Assembly: GCA_017623115.1 (NCBI GenBank)
Contig: JAGAPT010000042.1
Span: 1-64,000, forward strand
Direction of reading: 5' to 3'
DNA: 64,000 nucleotides
Source of the DNA: Alistipes sp.
GTDB taxonomy: Bacteria > Bacteroidota > Bacteroidia > Bacteroidales > Rikenellaceae
Shown here one piece after another: positions 16,913-25,441 of the stretch. Position numbers and translations under genes: made by a program. Within the stretch, counting starts at the first letter, position 1, and every line of letters starts with the position of its first letter. The notes beneath the pieces are model-generated. The model worked only from the letters and a program-made list of their open reading frames with translations. It was not told the origin of the DNA and made no database searches.

Positions 16913-18171
16913 TGAGATTAGGAATACATACGAAAGAGTTTGTTCGTAAACACCGAGTCGTGCTTGCTAATCTTTCGTATATATCTATTTTGCAATTGGT
17001 GCTATTGGCTGCACCATTGATTACCTACCCATATTTAGTTCGGATTTTAGGTCGAGAGTTATATGGTATGGTGCTAACGGCCCAAATGTTGGTCAGTTAC
17101 GCGTCATTGATTATAGACTTTGGCTCCAACAATGTATGCGCAAAGCACGTGTCATTACATCGCGACAATAACGTCAAGTTATCAGAAATAGTAAGTTCTG
17201 TGCTGTGTGTGAGAGTTTTGCTGTGGTGTTGTGCCTTTTTTGTTTACATTGGAATAGTCTGGCTGGTTCCTGCCTATCGTGCCTATTGGGTATTATTTCT
17301 GATTTCGTATGGCTTGACGATACAGGAATTATTATTCCCTCAATATTTTTTTCAGGGAATAGAGCAAATGAAATACATTACAATCGTACATACGATTATT
17401 CGTGTTACATTTATTGTTTTAGTATTTGTTGCTGTTAAACAAGAAACGGACTATCTTTATTTCCCAGTACTGTATACCATTGGATACTTACTAGGTGGTA
17501 TTTATGCGTTACACCTTATTTTTAACAAAATGAGAGTTCGCTTTTATGTGCCTTCATTCAAAACGATGCTCTTTTATGTCAAAGATGCCTCTCCTTTGTT
17601 GGCTACCGATCTGATATGTACGATTAAGGATAAAATAAACTATTTATTTGTTGGCGCATTCGTTGGTATGGGAGAAGTTGTCATTTATGACTTGGGTCTG
17701 CGCTTAAATGGGCTGCTGAATAAACCGACAAATATTTTATCTACGGTCCTATTACCACGATTTGCTCAAACAAAAAATCTGCGTGCGGCTAAAAATGTGA
17801 TAACCTGGTCTTTAATTGTCAATGTGTTGTTATATGCGGGTGTGAATTTGGTGTTGCCCTACCTTGTGGAGTTTTTTATTCACGAGCCGATAGACGTGTT
17901 GCCAATTCGTATTTTATTGTTAGGACCGGTGATTTTGTCAGTTAGCGCAATGATTTGTTATATTGTATTCATTGCGATGGGATATAATACTTATGTATTG
18001 AAAAGCATTGTCGCTACCACTATCGTTTATTTAGTGGCCCTTGGCATTGCTTTTATGGGTGGCTATAAGCATGAATTGTATACCTATGTGATTGTTGCGG
18101 TTATTGCTTATGCTGCAGAATTGTTCTATCGGCTGTGGGCGGTGAAAAAAATCCGTTTGAGTATTAAATAA
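16912..18171 (+). CDS. Wzx-type oligosaccharide flippase
   Basis: The 419-residue protein is hydrophobic throughout, with about twelve predicted transmembrane segments and few charges. The N terminus contains LLAAPLITYPYLVRILGRELYG in outline, the typical start of polysaccharide transport (PST/MOP superfamily) flippases. It would move undecaprenyl-linked repeat units to the periplasmic face. The start overlaps the stop of the epimerase gene (TGATG), indicating translational coupling. The gene is distinctly AT-rich compared with housekeeping neighbours, as is usual for wzx genes. Confidence 0.85.
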   Translation: MRLGIHTKEFVRKHRVVLANLSYISILQLVLLAAPLITYPYLVRILGRELYGMVLTAQMLVSYASLIIDFGSNNVCAKHVSLHRDNNVKLSEIVSSVLCVRVLLWCCAFFVYIGIVWLVPAYRAYWVLFLISYGLTIQELLFPQYFFQGIEQMKYITIVHTIIRVTFIVLVFVAVKQETDYLYFPVLYTIGYLLGGIYALHLIFNKMRVRFYVPSFKTMLFYVKDASPLLATDLICTIKDKINYLFVGAFVGMGEVVIYDLGLRLNGLLNKPTNILSTVLLPRFAQTKNLRAAKNVITWSLIVNVLLYAGVNLVLPYLVEFFIHEPIDVLPIRILLLGPVILSVSAMICYIVFIAMGYNTYVLKSIVATTIVYLVALGIAFMGGYKHELYTYVIVAVIAYAAELFYRLWAVKKIRLSIK

Positions 18172-18191
18172 AACAAAGTCTATATCATTTT

Positions 18192-19490
18192 ATGTGGATA
18201 TTTCCTTTGATATTTTTTGTTTGTTGTATCATTAGAGAAACAGCAAAAATTCTACAAATTAAGACACTGCGGATTATCCATGTGGTTGGTTATATGTTTG
18301 CGTTCACATATGGTCTCATACCTGCTTATTTTATATATGATAAAGAATGCTATAACTATAAGCATGTATTCCTAGAGGATATGGATTATTGGTTCATATG
18401 GTTTGTGTTAGGTGTTATCATGTATCTCGTTATACAGTTGGTTTATTATGTGAATAATCATATTGTCTTTATACATAGACAACATGAAAATAATATATTT
18501 AAGGCAACGCAAATAAGTGCTGTTTTGGCATTGATTATCGGCGCTTATAGCCTCATGTTGTGGACACGGGCATATGGAGGACTTGGAAATGCGATCTTGA
18601 TAGCAGATTTAGTCCGTTCGCAAGAGTCTAATATTTTCAACCCATATGCATTCATGGTGCATGTTGCAAATATATTGATACCCTCCACTTTGTTTTTTGT
18701 ATATGCTTGTAAAAAGAAACAACTGCTATTATTAAACATCCTCTGTGTATGCATTGCAATGCCATTGTCTGTTGGCCTATTGATAGCCCAAGATGGTCGA
18801 TTGTCGATGGTGTTGTTTGTGATATTGATTGTTTTAATGGCAATGAATGCCTCAGAGCATGGTGCTATGTCTAAGAAGAAACTCCTGCTGATGGGAGCTA
18901 CTTGTATTGCCGGTTTAGTGACTATTCAATATATTAATAGCTGGACTGCGTATCTCCGAACGGGTATAGAATATGATGCCACGGAATACTTAGGGAATGA
19001 ATCATTTGTGGATGTGGAGTTTTCTCATATCTTGCGAGGCGGAATATATTCAGTAAAACAATTTTGGGAGGATGGCTCACCATTTCTTATTTGGCAGGAT
19101 ATAAAGGCAGCTTTGTTTGCGTGGATTCCATCCCGCTGGAAACCAGACGATATTGTATACATTTGGGAATATAATACAACTCAATTGATGCATGGCGCAG
19201 CGAGTGGAACCCAGCCTACGGATATGGTAACAACGGCTATCTATGATATGGGCATAGGTGGTCCTATTATAAGCGGTATATTTTGGGGTGGTATCACTCG
19301 TTATATAGATAGATTGTTGGGAGGGGCAAATGGTATTTGGATAATTGTTTATTACTTTCTCATCAATCGATTTATATATTTAGTGATGTATTGTGAGTTG
19401 TATTCCTTTGTATTAGGTTTGTTCTCAATTGTACTGTGGGGGTGTATATATATGGGAGTTAAATTATGTTTGAGGATAATGCCATCCTAA
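18192..19490 (+). CDS. Wzy-like O-antigen/capsule polymerase
   Basis: The 432-residue protein has about ten to twelve hydrophobic segments and a large central hydrophilic loop (about 250-340, containing SWTAYLRTGIEYD and WIPSRWKPDD), as in oligosaccharide repeat-unit polymerases. No sequence motif is decisive. The call rests on topology and on its position directly after wzx in a locus with glycosyltransferases and no other polymerase candidate. It would join repeat units in the periplasm. It is among the most AT-rich genes of the window. A 48-bp gap separates it from the next gene. Confidence 0.7.
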   Translation: MWIFPLIFFVCCIIRETAKILQIKTLRIIHVVGYMFAFTYGLIPAYFIYDKECYNYKHVFLEDMDYWFIWFVLGVIMYLVIQLVYYVNNHIVFIHRQHENNIFKATQISAVLALIIGAYSLMLWTRAYGGLGNAILIADLVRSQESNIFNPYAFMVHVANILIPSTLFFVYACKKKQLLLLNILCVCIAMPLSVGLLIAQDGRLSMVLFVILIVLMAMNASEHGAMSKKKLLLMGATCIAGLVTIQYINSWTAYLRTGIEYDATEYLGNESFVDVEFSHILRGGIYSVKQFWEDGSPFLIWQDIKAALFAWIPSRWKPDDIVYIWEYNTTQLMHGAASGTQPTDMVTTAIYDMGIGGPIISGIFWGGITRYIDRLLGGANGIWIIVYYFLINRFIYLVMYCELYSFVLGLFSIVLWGCIYMGVKLCLRIMPS

Positions 19491-19538
19491 TTACGGGACC
19501 TAAATGAGGGATAGCTAAAGGTCGGTAAAATAATTGTG

Positions 19539-20591
19539 ATGAGTAAGTCCAAGATTGTTTTTATCATCGGCAGTATGGCGCGCGGTGGAGCAGAACGAGT
19601 TATTTCGATTCTGAGTGATGCATATGCTCGACGTGGCTGGGATGTGGATATCATATGTCTTCTATCCGGGCGTGTCGAATATGATTTGCATGCACATGTT
19701 CGTGTGCTCGATTTTAGTGGGAAGACCGAGTCGCGATGGGCTCGTTTCCCCGGATGGTTGAAAAACATTCGTCAATATATCAAAAACGAACGGCCCGATG
19801 TGGTAGTCTCTTTTGCAGCGCGTATCAATATTATTACACAGTTGGCTGCCTTGGGGTTAGGGACAAGGCTAATCGTTTCTGAACGTAATGACCCCAAGCA
19901 AGATGGGCGATCAATGTTGATTAGATGGGCAACACGCTTATTATATCCCAATGCTGCGAGTGTGGTTTTTCAGACAAAACGGGCTCAATCGTATTTCCCA
20001 TATTTGAAGAATGCGTGTTTGATAGCCAATCCGATATCGGTTAGAGCTAAGGCATCGGATGTTCCCACAAAAAAAATTGTTTCGGTAGGCCGTTTGACGA
20101 AACAGAAAAACCAGAAAATGTTGATAGAGGCTTTTGCGGCAATAGCATCAGACTATCCGGAATATAAATTGGAAATTTACGGAGAAGGGGATTTGCGATC
20201 CGCTTTGCAATTGCAAATAGAACAACTGGCACTGCAAGATCGAATCAGTTTGCCGGGTAATGTGTTAAATATTCACGAACGCATCCAGGATGCAGCATTA
20301 TTTGTTTTGTCGTCTAATTATGAGGGACTTTCAAACGCGCTTTTGGAGGCGATGATGATGGGGCTACCTTGTGTTTCTACAAATTGTGCCGGATCAGATG
20401 AATATATTCGTCATGAGCAGAATGGCGTATTAGTGCCGGTGGGTGATAGGCAAGCTTTATCCGAGGCGATTGCTCGCATGTTGCAGGATAGATCTTACGC
20501 TCAAAGAATGGGAGCGTGTGCACATGAAGATTCCTTTGTGTTTGCCCAGGACACGGTAATAAAACAGTGGTTTAAAGCAATAGAATTATAG
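19539..20591 (+). CDS. Glycosyltransferase family 4
   Basis: The 350-residue GT-B enzyme has the N-terminal donor-side motif GSMARGGAERVIS and a central VGRLTKQKNQKMLIEAF strand-helix. It also has the retaining E-x7-E signature in SSNYEGLSNALLEAMMMG. It probably adds one sugar of the repeat unit to the lipid-linked intermediate at the cytoplasmic membrane. The donor and linkage cannot be predicted. The ATG at 19539 follows an in-frame GTG at 19536 and is preferred. Confidence 0.85.
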   Translation: MSKSKIVFIIGSMARGGAERVISILSDAYARRGWDVDIICLLSGRVEYDLHAHVRVLDFSGKTESRWARFPGWLKNIRQYIKNERPDVVVSFAARINIITQLAALGLGTRLIVSERNDPKQDGRSMLIRWATRLLYPNAASVVFQTKRAQSYFPYLKNACLIANPISVRAKASDVPTKKIVSVGRLTKQKNQKMLIEAFAAIASDYPEYKLEIYGEGDLRSALQLQIEQLALQDRISLPGNVLNIHERIQDAALFVLSSNYEGLSNALLEAMMMGLPCVSTNCAGSDEYIRHEQNGVLVPVGDRQALSEAIARMLQDRSYAQRMGACAHEDSFVFAQDTVIKQWFKAIEL

Positions 20592-20644
20592 TATGAGTTT
20601 TCGAGATTTGTTGATTTTTGGCTAGTGCTAATTAGATAGTTGAT

Positions 20645-21736
20645 ATGAGACGAGTGATTTTGACAATTCCTACCTTAACGGGCGGCGGAGCCGAAAGAGT
20701 TGTTAGTGTATGGGCTACGCAATTGGCAGAACGAGGTTTTGATGTACATGTGCTATTATCTGGGCGTGTACACGGAAAGGAGTATGCATTGAGTGAGCAT
20801 GTGCATATACATTCGATAGCTCCTTCGTATGAAGCGTATCAACAACTTTCATTATGGCGGAAGATATACAAACGTCGCATCATCATTAAAACTATTCAGC
20901 CTGATTATGTAATACCTCTGTTGCCGCATATTCAAATACAAACACGCTTGGCGACATGGGGCCTTCCAATTCGTCGCATAGAAACCATACGAACAAGCCC
21001 ATGGCGAGCTGAACCCCACAATAGATTGTGGCGATTCCTATGGAAAGAGTGTTATCGCAGTGCCTATAAGGTGATTTTGCAGACGAAAGAGCAGGGGGAA
21101 TATTATAGTGATGCAATACGTGCGAAGAGCGTTATAATACCCAATCCGCTTAATGACATTTATCAATCGTCCTATAAGCAACAATATGCTGAGCGTCCAA
21201 CTCGTTTTATAGCTGTAGGACGCATCGTTCCTCAAAAGAACTATCCAATGATGATAAGGGCTTTTGCTGCCCTGGCACGGATTTATCCTGAAATTGTTTT
21301 AGATATTTTTGGCGAAGAAGAGGATATCGCGTATTTGGCTTCCGTGCAGCGATTGATTGAAGATGAAGGGATGGCCAAGCAAATCTTCCTGCGTGGTCGC
21401 AGCATGCAAATTCATGAGGAATATAAGGCGCATGATGTGTTTTTGCTGACATCGAATTTCGAGGGAATGCCTAATGCTTTAGTGGAAGCTATGGCGAGTG
21501 GATTACCTTGCATATCGACAGACTGCAAAACTGGCCCCAAAGATTTGATTACAGAGGGCGTATCCGGATTTTTATCTCCGGTAGAAGATGAAAAACGATG
21601 GATGGATGCGATGCAACATGTACTTTTACTGACAAGGTCAGAACAAGAAAAGATTGGGCAAGAGGCCCGAAAATCTATATTGGACAAATGCTCGATTGCG
21701 CATAGTGTCAATGTATTGATGCATATGCTACAATAA
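20645..21736 (+). CDS. Glycosyltransferase family 4
   Basis: The 363-residue protein opens with TIPTLTGGGAERVVSVWA and has VGRIVPQKNYPMMIRAFAAL in the C-terminal Rossmann half. The E-x7-E motif lies in TSNFEGMPNALVEAMASG, followed by a TGPKDLI loop. It resembles the preceding gene (GG-AERV start, same architecture), so the pair could stem from an old duplication. It is one of three GT4 enzymes in a row that should build the oligosaccharide repeat. Confidence 0.85.
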   Translation: MRRVILTIPTLTGGGAERVVSVWATQLAERGFDVHVLLSGRVHGKEYALSEHVHIHSIAPSYEAYQQLSLWRKIYKRRIIIKTIQPDYVIPLLPHIQIQTRLATWGLPIRRIETIRTSPWRAEPHNRLWRFLWKECYRSAYKVILQTKEQGEYYSDAIRAKSVIIPNPLNDIYQSSYKQQYAERPTRFIAVGRIVPQKNYPMMIRAFAALARIYPEIVLDIFGEEEDIAYLASVQRLIEDEGMAKQIFLRGRSMQIHEEYKAHDVFLLTSNFEGMPNALVEAMASGLPCISTDCKTGPKDLITEGVSGFLSPVEDEKRWMDAMQHVLLLTRSEQEKIGQEARKSILDKCSIAHSVNVLMHMLQ

Positions 21737-21752
21737 TACAACATAGATAGCC

Positions 21753-22901
21753 ATGCGTATAACAGAATATCACCCTAAAAAGAAAATACTTCGTATCGCA
21801 ACAATTTCTGATGCTTTGTACCAACAACTTCCTGGGCAATTACGCTACCTCAACCAATATTACGAAGTGGTAGGCGTTGCAAATGATACTGGCTCGTTTG
21901 AGCAGTTAGAAGCTCGAGAAGGCATTCGTACCATCCATGTTCCCATGGTGCGCCAAATTAGTCTTTGGCAGGATCTGAAATCATTATACGCATTGTATCG
22001 GGTGTTTAAGCAAGAAAAGCCGGATATTGTCCATGCTAATACTCCGAAAGCCAGTTTGTTATCTATGGTGGCAGCGTGGTTGGCACGGGTACCTCATCGT
22101 ATTTATTTGGTTACCGGCTTGAGGTTTGAGACGACGAAAGGGCTTTTTCGATGGGTGCTGAAGACGATGGAGCGTATTACATGTTGGTGTGCGACAAAGG
22201 TCATTCCGGAGGGCGAGGGGGTAAAACAAACCTTGTTGCGCGAGACGATTACGACCAAGCCGATGCAGATTATTCATTATGGGAATATCAATGGCATAGA
22301 CTTGGACTATTTTGTACGTTCGCAATCGGTTCTGGCTGCTGCGGAGCCTTATATGGATAAAGAACGGTTTACCTTTGTTTTTATTGGGCGTATTGTTGGA
22401 GATAAGGGAGTGAATGAACTGGTTGCTGCGTTTGAGCAACTATTGAAACAGAATCCCCATGTACGCTTGTTATTGGTTGGTTCATTTGAAGAGCAGTTAG
22501 ACCCCATTGCTCCGGAGACGATGAAGGCCATTCGTGCCAACTCTTCTATTCAGCATGTGGGCTTTCAGCAAGATGTTCGACCATTTTTGGCAGCATCGGA
22601 TGTGCTTGTTTTGCCGAGCTATCGAGAGGGCTTCCCGAATGTCGTCATACAAGCGGGAGCGATGGATTTACCATGTGTCGTGACAGATATCAATGGATGC
22701 AATGAAACCATTATTCATCAAAAAAATGGGCTGATTATTCCCAAGCAGGATAAAGAGGCCTTGTATCATGCAATGAAAACTATCATGACAGATACTCAGA
22801 TGCGCTCTGACATGTCTTTATGTGCGCGGGCGATGATTGCATCGCGCTATCGGCAGGAGGATGTGTGGGAGGCTTTATTAACTATGTATAATCAATTATA
22901 A
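21753..22901 (+). CDS. Glycosyltransferase family 4 (PglA/WbpH-like position)
   Basis: The 382-residue GT4 enzyme has a VHANTPKASLLSMVAAW segment near 90-106 and FVFIGRIVGDKGVNELVAAF near 208. The E-x7-E-like stretch is PSYREGFPNVVIQAGAM, in which the second acidic residue is replaced (Gln in IQAG). It directly precedes the pglC homologue. In Campylobacter the PglA transferase that acts on PglC's product is encoded close to pglC, so this is the best candidate for adding the second sugar; that assignment is inference. Confidence 0.75.
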   Translation: MRITEYHPKKKILRIATISDALYQQLPGQLRYLNQYYEVVGVANDTGSFEQLEAREGIRTIHVPMVRQISLWQDLKSLYALYRVFKQEKPDIVHANTPKASLLSMVAAWLARVPHRIYLVTGLRFETTKGLFRWVLKTMERITCWCATKVIPEGEGVKQTLLRETITTKPMQIIHYGNINGIDLDYFVRSQSVLAAAEPYMDKERFTFVFIGRIVGDKGVNELVAAFEQLLKQNPHVRLLLVGSFEEQLDPIAPETMKAIRANSSIQHVGFQQDVRPFLAASDVLVLPSYREGFPNVVIQAGAMDLPCVVTDINGCNETIIHQKNGLIIPKQDKEALYHAMKTIMTDTQMRSDMSLCARAMIASRYRQEDVWEALLTMYNQL

Positions 22902-22906
22902 GTCGC

Positions 22907-23515
22907 ATGTATCGTGCTTTTTTTAAGCGAGTTATTGATTTCTCGGTTGCATTGATCGCTTTGCTGTTGATTTTGCCTATCTTGCTGGTTGTTGCGATTG
23001 TGTTATATTTTGCCAACAAAGAGGCCGGAGTATTTTTTATACAAGAGCGTCCCGGCAAAAACGGAAAGCTATTCAAGATATTGAAGTTCAAAACCATGAC
23101 CGAAGCGCGCGACGCTGATGGAAACTTGTTGCCCGATGAGGCGCGTTTGACGCGGATGGGACGTTTTGTGCGTTCGACCTCTATTGATGAGTTGCCGCAG
23201 CTGTTGAATGTGTTGAAAGGGGATATGTCGCTTATAGGTCCACGTCCTTTATTGCCTCAATACCTCCCATTATACACTCCGGAACAAGCCCGTCGCCATG
23301 AGGTGCGTCCCGGTATTACGGGATGGGCGCAGGTACATGGTCGAAATGCTATTAGTTGGAGCGAGAAGTTTCGATTGGATGTGTGGTATGTAGATCATCT
23401 CTCTCTTCGCACAGACCTGCGTGTGATAGGAATGACGATTCAGAAGGTCTTAATGCGTGCTGACATATCTTCAGCTACCTCCGCGACCATGGAGCCGTTT
23501 AATGGTGAAAATTAG
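22907..23515 (+). CDS. PglC-like initiating phosphoglycosyl transferase
   Basis: The 202-residue protein is the small, single-domain form of the polyprenol-phosphate phosphoglycosyl transferases. One re-entrant hydrophobic segment (about 12-36) is followed by ERPGKNGKLFKILKFKTM (47-64). The catalytic Asp94-Glu95 dyad sits in SIDELPQ, then GPRPLLPQYLPLY and VRPGITGWAQVHGRNAISW (133-151). The length and the ISW segment match Campylobacter PglC rather than the longer WcaJ/WbaP. It transfers a phospho-sugar, in PglC diacetylbacillosamine-1-P, to undecaprenyl phosphate. It is adjacent to pglD and pglE homologues with 5-7 bp gaps. Confidence 0.87.
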   Translation: MYRAFFKRVIDFSVALIALLLILPILLVVAIVLYFANKEAGVFFIQERPGKNGKLFKILKFKTMTEARDADGNLLPDEARLTRMGRFVRSTSIDELPQLLNVLKGDMSLIGPRPLLPQYLPLYTPEQARRHEVRPGITGWAQVHGRNAISWSEKFRLDVWYVDHLSLRTDLRVIGMTIQKVLMRADISSATSATMEPFNGEN

Positions 23516-23521
23516 AACGCT

Positions 23522-24115
23522 ATGTATTTATATGGGGCAAGTGGCCATGCCAAGGTAATCGTGGATGTTGTGACATCTTGTGGCCAATCAGTCGAGGCGA
23601 TTGTTGATGATGATAAAAACAAGACTGCCTTACATGAGATTCCTGTCATTCACGAATCAGAAGGCTTGTCGCCTTTTATTGTAAGCATAGGGTCGAATCG
23701 GATACGCAAACAGATTGTTGACAAGTTGAAAGGTCGGATGCAGGTTGAATTTGCTACTGCAATACATCCTTCGGCAATAGTGTCGTCATCTGCCGAGATA
23801 GGGCGAGGTAGCGTTGTGATGCATGGGGCTATTATACAAGCGGATGCGAAAATAGGAGAACATTGCATTATCAATACAGCAGCATCTATTGATCACGAAT
23901 GTGATATTGAAAGTTATGTGCATATCTCTCCACATGCTACTTTATGTGGAAATGTAAAAATTGAAGAAGGAGCCTGGGTAGGAGCTGGTGCCACCATCAT
24001 ACCGGGGGTGCGAGTGGGAGCTTGGAGCGTGGTTGCTGCCGGTGCAGTTGTTACTCATGATATTCCTGCGCATACAATGGTTGGCGGAGTTCCTGCGCGG
24101 ATAATACATAAATAA
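23522..24115 (+). CDS. PglD/NeuD-like sugar N- or O-acetyltransferase
   Basis: The 197-residue protein has an N-terminal nucleotide-sugar-binding Rossmann half (YGASGHAKVIVDVV) and a C-terminal left-handed beta-helix with hexapeptide repeats (from about 85 on). His125 in SIDHECDI coincides with the catalytic histidine of Campylobacter PglD, whose length (195) is nearly the same. PglD acetylates UDP-4-amino-sugar to UDP-N,N'-diacetylbacillosamine with acetyl-CoA. Its place between PglC and PglE homologues strongly supports that role over the NeuD sialic-acid alternative. Confidence 0.85.
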   Translation: MYLYGASGHAKVIVDVVTSCGQSVEAIVDDDKNKTALHEIPVIHESEGLSPFIVSIGSNRIRKQIVDKLKGRMQVEFATAIHPSAIVSSSAEIGRGSVVMHGAIIQADAKIGEHCIINTAASIDHECDIESYVHISPHATLCGNVKIEEGAWVGAGATIIPGVRVGAWSVVAAGAVVTHDIPAHTMVGGVPARIIHK

Positions 24116-24122
24116 CCAATCC

Positions 24123-25373
24123 ATGGATACAATAAATAAACGCATCTATCTCTGTTTAGCCCATATGGGAGGACAGGAACTGCAATTTGTAAAAGAGGCT
24201 TTTGATACCAATTGGGTAGTGCCTCTGGGACCGAATGTGAATGGCTTTGAGGCTGATTTGGAGGCCTTTGTTGGCGAAAATAAAAAGGTGGTTGCATTAT
24301 CGGCCGGTACAGCGGCTGTTCATCTGGCACTTCTGGCGTGTGGCGTAGGTGCGGGGGATGAGGTGATTTGCCAAAGTTTTACCTTCTGTGCTTCGGCCAA
24401 TCCGATTACCTATTTGGGTGCAACCCCCGTTTTTGTGGACTCGGAGTCGGAGACATGGAACATGGATCCGCAATTGTTGGAGGAGGCCATCAACGATCGA
24501 ATCGCAAAAACAGGAAAAAAACCGAAAGCAATCGTTCCGGTTTATCTCTATGGTATGCCGGCCAAACTGGATGAGATTATGGCAGTGGCCGCGAAGTATG
24601 ATATTCCGGTGGTAGAAGATGCTGCTGAAGGATTTGGTTCTAAATTCGATGGGCGAGTATGTGGCACCTTTGGCCGTTATGGAGTCTTGTCCTTCAATGG
24701 CAACAAGATGATTACCACCTCTGGTGGTGGTGCCTTGATTTGCCAGGATGAAGCAGCGAAAACGGAAATTATGTTTTACGCGACGCAGGCTCGAGAATCA
24801 TATCCCTACTACCAACATGAGCATATCGGATATAACTATCGATTGTCGAATATTTGCGCCGGCATTGGTCGCGGACAGATGCTGGTTGTGGATGAGCATA
24901 TTGCGCATCACAAGCGTCTTTGCGCGCTCTATAAAGCACTGTTAGCCGATGTAAAGGGGATTACGCTTCATGAGAATCCTTCGGAACGCTATGACAGCAA
25001 TTATTGGTTAAATACCATCTTGTTGGATTCGGACTTAGCTATTAAAGGGGAAGAGTTGGCCTATGCCGAGCAGATTCAGGGAGCCGTAGGCGGTGCTGCG
25101 GGAGTGACGCATCAAGCGCAAACCATTCATACGGATTGTGAGCCCAATCGCAATGTGGAGGCTCTGCGCATGGCGTTGGATCGCGCAGGTGTCGAGGCTC
25201 GCCCGTTGTGGAAACCGATGCATAAGCAGCCGGTGTTTGCCGACGCTCCGGCTTATGTCAATGGTGTGAGTGAGGCTCTTTTCAAGCGCGGACTGTGCTT
25301 GCCGAGCGGCCCCTGTGTAACCGAGGATGATGTGCGCTACATTGTGCAGGTCATTAAAGACAGTATTTTGTAG
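24123..25373 (+). CDS. PglE-like PLP-dependent sugar aminotransferase
   Basis: The 416-residue DegT/DnrJ/EryC1/StrS aminotransferase opens with AHMGGQELQFVKEAF. The PLP lysine is Lys195 in SFNGNKMITTSGGG, with SAGTAAVHLAL at 60-70 and EDAAEGFGSK in the middle. The C-terminal RPLWKPMHKQPVF and GLCLPSG segments closely recall Campylobacter PglE (RPLWKAMH, GICLPSG). It would aminate the UDP-4-keto sugar from the PglF-like enzyme. An extra segment around 320-340 (GGAAGVTHQAQ onward) is not in my memory of PglE. The gene ends the pgl-like part of the locus. Confidence 0.87.
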   Translation: MDTINKRIYLCLAHMGGQELQFVKEAFDTNWVVPLGPNVNGFEADLEAFVGENKKVVALSAGTAAVHLALLACGVGAGDEVICQSFTFCASANPITYLGATPVFVDSESETWNMDPQLLEEAINDRIAKTGKKPKAIVPVYLYGMPAKLDEIMAVAAKYDIPVVEDAAEGFGSKFDGRVCGTFGRYGVLSFNGNKMITTSGGGALICQDEAAKTEIMFYATQARESYPYYQHEHIGYNYRLSNICAGIGRGQMLVVDEHIAHHKRLCALYKALLADVKGITLHENPSERYDSNYWLNTILLDSDLAIKGEELAYAEQIQGAVGGAAGVTHQAQTIHTDCEPNRNVEALRMALDRAGVEARPLWKPMHKQPVFADAPAYVNGVSEALFKRGLCLPSGPCVTEDDVRYIVQVIKDSIL

Positions 25374-25441
25374 TCTATCCGTATAAAAAGGAGGCGATTC
25401 GTTTGAAGATTCGTCGCCGTGAGATGTAATAGGTGATACCG

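Noticed and set aside
25380-25430. Hairpin in the 68-bp gap between pglE-like and PF14907 genes as a terminator
   Set aside because: The best stem is only about 5 bp (GGCGA/TCGCC) with no T run, and genes on both sides belong to one locus.
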